From the NCBI GenBank assembly GCA_964486935.1, contig CAZAPG010000085.1, positions 1 through 12,621 of the forward strand: a DNA stretch of 12,621 nucleotides, in the 5' to 3' direction. Made by a program: the position numbers and the translations under genes. The DNA is from CAZAPG01 sp964486935. GTDB taxonomy: Bacteria; Chloroflexota; Anaerolineae; 4572-78; J111. Shown here one piece after another: positions 9,057 through 12,621 of the stretch (the stretch's first letter is position 1; every line of letters begins with the position of its first letter). A model generated the notes under the pieces. The model had not been told where the DNA came from and did no database searches. It worked only from the letters and a program-made list of their open reading frames with translations.

Positions 9057-9331
9057 ACAGGCTCAGTAGAGTCATTTTTGGTTCGGGTTTCCTTCGGGCG
9101 CAAGGTCGAACCAAAACACAGGGATTTGCCTCTGGCCGGTCAGTAAGTAAGACGTGTGAGTAATTACGGGTTATTTGTGGCAATTGAGGAGACGATATTC
9201 CCCCGTCAAGCGCGCTATGAGATATTAACAATTAGCTTATGACAAAAACTGTTTCTTTTTAAGAGGCAAAAGTCATACGAGATGAGGGACAAAAGTACAT
9301 GCTTTGTTGCCTGATAGTCATCAATAGCCAT
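9057..9331. other. Non-coding leader and intergenic region upstream of the selenoprotein gene
   Basis: This AT-richer stretch lies between the selenoprotein start and the terminator of the sortase unit. No convincing gene is seen. On the minus strand there are -35-like hexamers, TTGTCA (9240-9245) with a weak TCTCAT 17 nt later, and a TTGACG further down with no good -10, so a promoter is likely but cannot be fixed. A 21-codon minus-strand frame starting at an ATG at 9075 overlaps the selenoprotein start out of frame; nothing supports its translation. Confidence 0.5.
9076..9116. repeat. Perfect 10-bp inverted repeat with nested inner stem
   Basis: The arms ttttggttcg (9076-9085) and cgaaccaaaa (9107-9116) are exact inverted copies separated by 21 nt. 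Inside, cctt (9091-9094) pairs with aagg (9102-9105) around a 7-nt loop. The element lies 20 nt upstream of the Met1 codon of the selenoprotein gene, inside its probable 5' leader. No U-tract follows on either strand, so it is not a standard intrinsic terminator. It may be a leader hairpin affecting translation or a binding site for a dimeric regulator. The structure is seen directly; the function is inferred. Confidence 0.65.
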
Positions 9332-9363
9332 AAAAAAAGGCTGCTTTTTAGGCGGCCTTTTTT
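9332..9363 (-). terminator. Strong hairpin terminator after the sortase gene
   Basis: The arms aaaaaaaggctgc (9332-9344) and gcggcctttttt (9352-9363) pair around a 7-nt loop, with one G-U pair in the GC core, flanked by A and T runs on both sides. It begins 19 nt beyond the sortase stop codon. On the minus strand the GC core is followed by seven U residues, as in Rho-independent termination. Its symmetry would also allow termination from the other direction. It separates the sortase unit from the selenoprotein and giant-protein unit. Confidence 0.85.
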
Positions 9364-9382
9364 GAGTAGACGCTTACTAATT

Positions 9383-10195
9383 TTAGCCTTCAATCAGATG
9401 TCCTTTTACGATGAGCCGTTCTAAATATCTTCCTTCGGTATCGCTCCAGTTGTTGCAGGTAATCAGGGTAATTTCTCCGGTTTGCGAGGGGTGAGTTACT
9501 TCAACGGCGGTTCTATCAACGGTTTGAAAGCTATCAATCATATACTCGTAAACCTCAGCGCCATCATAAACGTAAATTACATCTCCAACGGCTAACTGAC
9601 CCAACCCGGCAAAAGGCCCGTAAACGCCTTGCGAGAGAGTAACGTGGGCAGCCAGCACAATGTTGCTACTGGAACCGGGGGGCGCGGTACCTTCCAGGTG
9701 TCCAACAGACTGGCCGAGGTGGTCAACCTTCCAGGTCTGGTTTTCGATGGGCGAGAGTATAACCGGGGAGTCGAGATTGAGTTTAGGGATAACGAGGCGG
9801 TCGGCCACCCCAATCTGGTTGATGGAATTTATAGCGCCTTCGGGCAGGGCAAAGCCCAGTTGTTGGGCTACCTCTTCGGGGGTTAAGGGGGCATTGTTTT
9901 GAGAGGGTTGCGTGTTTTCAACCGCAGCAGATGACACAGGAGACTCAGGTGCGTTGGTTTCCGGTGCGGATGGGGCAGGCTCCTGAATTTGGCTGGTTGG
10001 ATCCAGTTGAGGCGTTGCCAGGGGAGCCAGCGAGACAATTCTAATTATTCTGGATTTGTCATCAGGACCTGACAGCCACCACCAGCCGGTGATGGCTGTC
10101 AGCGCAAAGGTTGAAACACAGATAAATATCAGCAGTAAAGGGCTGACAATACTCAACAAGGTTATGACCCGGCGTATCATAAAACCACCGCCCAT
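9383..10195 (-). CDS. Membrane-anchored sortase (LPXTG transpeptidase)
   Basis: 270 residues from the first ATG, ending in TAA. An N-terminal membrane segment (residues about 10-36) is followed by a Pro/Ser/Thr-rich linker (about 55-105) and a sortase beta-barrel (about 125-270). The catalytic residues are visible: His184 in LAAHVT, Cys247 in TLITCNNW (compare TLITC of S. aureus SrtA), and Arg260 in YLERLIV, 13 residues after the Cys as in SrtA. Sortases cleave LPXTG-type signals between Thr and Gly and attach the protein to the cell wall. The gene directly upstream encodes an LPETG protein, the obvious substrate; the giant protein may be another if it has a signal beyond the edge. Start: the 10195 ATG follows GGGGGA at 11 nt, while a second ATG (10180, Met6) follows GGTGG at 4 nt. 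The nearby promoter would leave only about 12 nt of leader before the first ATG, which favours Met6. I could not assign the sortase class. Confidence 0.93.
   Translation of the reverse strand: MGGGFMIRRVITLLSIVSPLLLIFICVSTFALTAITGWWWLSGPDDKSRIIRIVSLAPLATPQLDPTSQIQEPAPSAPETNAPESPVSSAAVENTQPSQNNAPLTPEEVAQQLGFALPEGAINSINQIGVADRLVIPKLNLDSPVILSPIENQTWKVDHLGQSVGHLEGTAPPGSSSNIVLAAHVTLSQGVYGPFAGLGQLAVGDVIYVYDGAEVYEYMIDSFQTVDRTAVEVTHPSQTGEITLITCNNWSDTEGRYLERLIVKGHLIEG
10185..10189 (-). promoter_or_regulatory. Ribosome binding site favouring the Met6 start of the sortase
   Basis: GGTGG (minus strand) lies 4 nt before the ATG at 10180. Together with the promoter position it suggests that translation starts at Met6 (MIRRVITLL...), giving 265 residues instead of 270. 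Confidence 0.4.
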
Positions 10196-10214
10196 CAGTA
10201 ATGTTTTCCCCCAA

Positions 10215-10242
10215 ATTATATCATAATATTACTGCCTGCGAA
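10215..10242 (-). promoter_or_regulatory. Extended -10 promoter in front of the sortase gene
   Basis: The minus strand carries TGATATAAT, a perfect TGnTATAAT extended -10 (hexamer at 10215-10220). TTCGCA (10237-10242) lies 16 nt upstream and matches four of six consensus -35 positions. Transcription would start near 10208. The promoter lies in the 55-nt gap after the LPETG gene, so the sortase can probably be expressed separately from its upstream neighbour. Prediction by eye only. Confidence 0.6.
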
Positions 10243-10250
10243 GCCTTAAA

Positions 10251-12621
10251 TCAGTCATCTTTGTTTGATTTTGCCCAAACCCGGAAAGCTACGAGTCCGA
10301 TACCTATTGCAGCTAAGGTGACCAACACCCCGCCGAATAAGCCGATTTCAGATGGGCCTTCCCTCAAGCCGGTTTCTGGCAAGAATAATACCGGCAGTTC
10401 CGAGGTTGGCTGAGGTTCCGTGGTGGGAACGGTGACCGGCGCAGGCGCAGGTGGTGGAGGTGGTGGAACGTCATCATCGTCATCGTCGTCATCGCCGCCG
10501 GAAGATGTTGATGGGGGGTTAACCGGAGGAGGACCCGGGGGAGGCGGCACGTTTAACTGAACCTGGGCTGAGTCGGAATTATCAAAAGTGGGTTCAGGGC
10601 CATTTGCGCCGTCATCAGCTATTTGGGCCGTATTGTTAATTTGCGTAACCCCTTGAGGCAAATTGGCATCAATGTTTAAGACAAGAGTCACCGGGGGGTT
10701 AGCAACGCTATTACCCTGCACAAGGCCAACAGACCTGGTAATAATACTGCCTGGGGTAACGCCTGTAAAATTCCAGCCAGGCGAACTGGCGGCAGGATTG
10801 AAGGTGGTGTGTTGAGGCACAACATCCGTAATGACAACGCCCGTGGCATCTATGGGGCCGGTATTGGTAAAGGTAAGGGTATAGGTGATAATGCCGCCGG
10901 GTTGCAGCGTCCCGCCGCCGCTGGCTTTGGTCAAAACCAGGTTAAGGGCATAAATATTAACAACCGTATTTTCAATATTGCTGGGGAAGTAGGTCCACAG
11001 GTCTAACCCTTTTCTGTCGCCAAACCCGGTGGTGCCGCCATTGCCAAAAGCGCGCTGGTTGGTAGTGGTGTCAAACCCGCTTAATGGATCGCTGCGATCC
11101 GGGTTTGGGGGACTATTACCGGCCAGAATGACGCCGGGCGTCCCCACATCGGTTCCATTGGCCGTGGTGTAGCCCCGGTCATCGTAAAAGGCAATATTGC
11201 AATTAGCCGGTTGGCCGTCGAATGAGGGGCAGGTTCCGCCGGGAGGGTTGATTAAAGTATATTGTGGTCCCCCTTGTTGGCTGTTTTCCACATCTAACAT
11301 CGGGAAATGGTATTCACCGGCTCTGATGATAGCTCTGACCGGGTAATTGGTTCCTATCGGGAATGGGTTGCCGCTATTATCCAATCCATCCCAGGCCACT
11401 GTTTGGGTTCCCGCCGGGCGGATACCGCGCAAAACGCGATTGGCCGGATTGGTGGGGTCAAAATCAACGCCATCACGGCTGATAATAAATTCAAAAGTGC
11501 CGGCAACATTGCTGGTATAGGTAAAAGTTCCGCCGACCCCAAGTAGAGTGTCGTTGTTGCCCAAAGTGCCCCCAAAATCAAGCCCACTTATTTGCGGAGC
11601 AGCCGGAGTCAACGGCACATTATTGGCACCAATTGCTCCATTGCTGGGCGGCTCAAAGAAAATAAAGTGGGTTGGCGGAGCCAGGCTAACGCCCCCTTGT
11701 AAAGTGGTTAACTGGTTGTCGCTGCCAACCACATCGCGGTAGAGCGGCGTCACGCCATCACTATCAAAAAACCCAACGTTGTTGGCAAATACAATAAAAC
11801 CATTGGGGTCAAGCCCACGCAGGCCCACCTGATAAATATAACCATCTGTGGTCAGAATATAAAGAGTTGAGTTGAGAGGGCGGGGGTTTCCTCCGGCAAA
11901 CAGAGCCAGATACCGGGCAAAAACACGCCCGGTGACATCAGAAGTTGAATTTAGGCTGTTCCGTACGGTTACGTCCCAGGCTGACACGCTGGTAGCCTGC
12001 TGGTCATTAAAATTATTGGCGCTGGCCAGATTGATTTGTCCCGTAGGGGCTATCTCAAAATCAGAATTGCCGCCCCTGGGTCCGTGGAAAATTACGTCGT
12101 AGATACCCGTTACAGGAGCCTGATAAAAACAGGGCGTATACCCATTGGGCACAGCCCCGCCTGGCGTTCCATTGATAGCATCCGCAATTGTATCTGGCCC
12201 GGCCAGTTCCTCGTTGCGATTTTCAATCCGTCCCAGGTCGGGATTAGGAACGGTACCTCTCTGCGCCTCGCAACTAAAATCAGGGCCGGGAGGGATAGTT
12301 TCATTGCCCACGTTGCCGGTTACCCGGCCCGGCTGATAAATTTGAACATCGCCAATACCGCCGGCGGCGGTAACGCTAATGGCGCTGGAACCCATCAAAA
12401 TAAACTCGCCTTGCTCGGCATAAACCTTAAGCAGAGTTCTCCGTAACAAGAATCCACCATATGTACTGGTTCGCCATTCCAGGTTGGCTCTAAAACCCGT
12501 AGCCCCATTAGGGTATAAAGAACGACTACCTGAAGCCTGAACCAACCATGTAAATGTCCCTAACAATACAACAGTAATGAACACTAAAAGAATGATTAGA
12601 TTAGACCAGCGCTGGAAATTT
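10251..12621 (-). CDS. LPETG-anchored surface protein with a DUF11 domain (5' end beyond the right edge)
   Basis: 789 residues are visible. A GTG at 12584 could be taken as the start, but the frame is open to the window edge and adds residues reading FQRWSNLIILL. That completes a membrane or signal segment (visible residues about 6-28), so the true start is probably just outside. The middle is beta-rich: a PPC-like stretch (TPCFYQAPVTGIYDVIF) and, at about 360-435, a FlgD-Ig-like module (TVAWDGLDNSGNPFP). A DUF11 domain spans about 560-685 (LVLTKASGGG...ITYTLTFTNTG). It is followed by Pro-rich sequence, eight Asp (710-717), more Pro, then LPETG (747-751), a hydrophobic helix and the charged tail KSNKDD. 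This is a classic sortase signal, and the sortase gene lies 55 nt downstream. Four cysteines occur as two likely pairs. The ligand or function is unknown. Confidence 0.9.
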   Translation of the reverse strand, partial: NFQRWSNLIILLVFITVVLLGTFTWLVQASGSRSLYPNGATGFRANLEWRTSTYGGFLLRRTLLKVYAEQGEFILMGSSAISVTAAGGIGDVQIYQPGRVTGNVGNETIPPGPDFSCEAQRGTVPNPDLGRIENRNEELAGPDTIADAINGTPGGAVPNGYTPCFYQAPVTGIYDVIFHGPRGGNSDFEIAPTGQINLASANNFNDQQATSVSAWDVTVRNSLNSTSDVTGRVFARYLALFAGGNPRPLNSTLYILTTDGYIYQVGLRGLDPNGFIVFANNVGFFDSDGVTPLYRDVVGSDNQLTTLQGGVSLAPPTHFIFFEPPSNGAIGANNVPLTPAAPQISGLDFGGTLGNNDTLLGVGGTFTYTSNVAGTFEFIISRDGVDFDPTNPANRVLRGIRPAGTQTVAWDGLDNSGNPFPIGTNYPVRAIIRAGEYHFPMLDVENSQQGGPQYTLINPPGGTCPSFDGQPANCNIAFYDDRGYTTANGTDVGTPGVILAGNSPPNPDRSDPLSGFDTTTNQRAFGNGGTTGFGDRKGLDLWTYFPSNIENTVVNIYALNLVLTKASGGGTLQPGGIITYTLTFTNTGPIDATGVVITDVVPQHTTFNPAASSPGWNFTGVTPGSIITRSVGLVQGNSVANPPVTLVLNIDANLPQGVTQINNTAQIADDGANGPEPTFDNSDSAQVQLNVPPPPGPPPVNPPSTSSGGDDDDDDDDVPPPPPPAPAPVTVPTTEPQPTSELPVLFLPETGLREGPSEIGLFGGVLVTLAAIGIGLVAFRVWAKSNKDD
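10254..10382 (-). other. C-terminal LPETG cell-wall sorting signal
   Basis: The last 43 residues consist of LPETG, a short polar stretch, a hydrophobic helix (about IGLFGGVLVTLAAIGIGLVA) and the tail RVWAKSNKDD. This order of motif, membrane helix and positively charged tail is the established substrate signal for sortases. Confidence 0.93.
10470..10493 (-). repeat. Poly-aspartate run (eight Asp codons) between Pro-rich spacers
   Basis: Eight consecutive GAT/GAC codons follow SSGG and precede VPPPPPP. Mixed codon use shows that this is selected acidic sequence or old expansion rather than recent slippage of one triplet. It probably belongs to the stretched wall-spanning stalk before the LPETG anchor; calcium binding is possible but untested. 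Confidence 0.8.

Noticed and set aside
9010..9231. Small minus-strand ORF overlapping the selenoprotein start
   Set aside because: Its composition is not protein-like, it has no recognisable family or ribosome site, and it crosses the inverted repeat. The short form from the ATG at 9075 cannot be excluded as a leader peptide but has no positive support.
9332..9363. Terminator of a plus-strand gene
   Set aside because: No plausible plus-strand gene ends before it. The symmetrical A/T-flanked hairpin fits the minus-strand sortase gene, which ends 19 nt away.

Overview
The window reads as part of the cell-envelope region of a monoderm-like, GC-rich bacterium, most likely a member of the Chloroflexota (Anaerolineae or a related class). 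This placement is an inference. It rests on a very long secreted protein built from DUF11-type repeats with Pro/Thr-rich linkers, an LPETG surface protein next to a sortase, and a UGA-containing redoxin. No marker gene is present that could confirm the taxonomy. All four supported genes lie on the minus strand, so transcription runs from the right edge to the left.

Right part (12621 to 9383): the 3' part of a gene for a cell-wall-anchored protein is open through the right edge. It has an N-terminal membrane or signal segment, beta-rich modules, one DUF11 domain, an eight-Asp run, a Pro-rich spacer and a C-terminal LPETG sorting signal. After 55 nt, which contain a good extended -10 promoter, comes a membrane-anchored sortase with its catalytic His, Cys and Arg. 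A strong hairpin terminator (9332-9363) closes this unit.

Middle (9331 to 7332): a roughly 275-nt non-coding leader contains a perfect 10-bp inverted repeat and precedes the most interesting gene. Read naively, it is a 465-aa TlpA-like protein ending at a TGA, followed by a short peroxiredoxin-like fragment in the same frame. The TGA sits exactly where the first cysteine of a redoxin CxxC motif belongs (UxxC). A two-tier hairpin with a 5-nt GGUUC loop starts three nucleotides after it, matching the known layout of bacterial SECIS elements. I read this as one 574-residue selenoprotein: membrane anchor, SurA-N-like chaperone domain, TlpA/ResA-type domain with WCPPC, and a C-terminal Prx-like domain with selenocysteine at residue 466.

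Left part (7309 to 1): only 22 nt after the selenoprotein stop begins a giant secreted protein. More than 2,436 codons are visible and the frame runs off the left edge. It has a signal peptide, a Pro-rich region with a 75-bp in-frame tandem repeat, many DUF11-type beta-sandwich repeats containing about 30 cysteines in total, and a LamG/concanavalin-like domain.

Proposed working model (inference): the selenoprotein is an extracytoplasmic thiol oxidoreductase plus chaperone that matures cysteine-containing surface proteins, above all the giant protein encoded directly behind it. The adjacent unit makes a sortase and one of its substrates.
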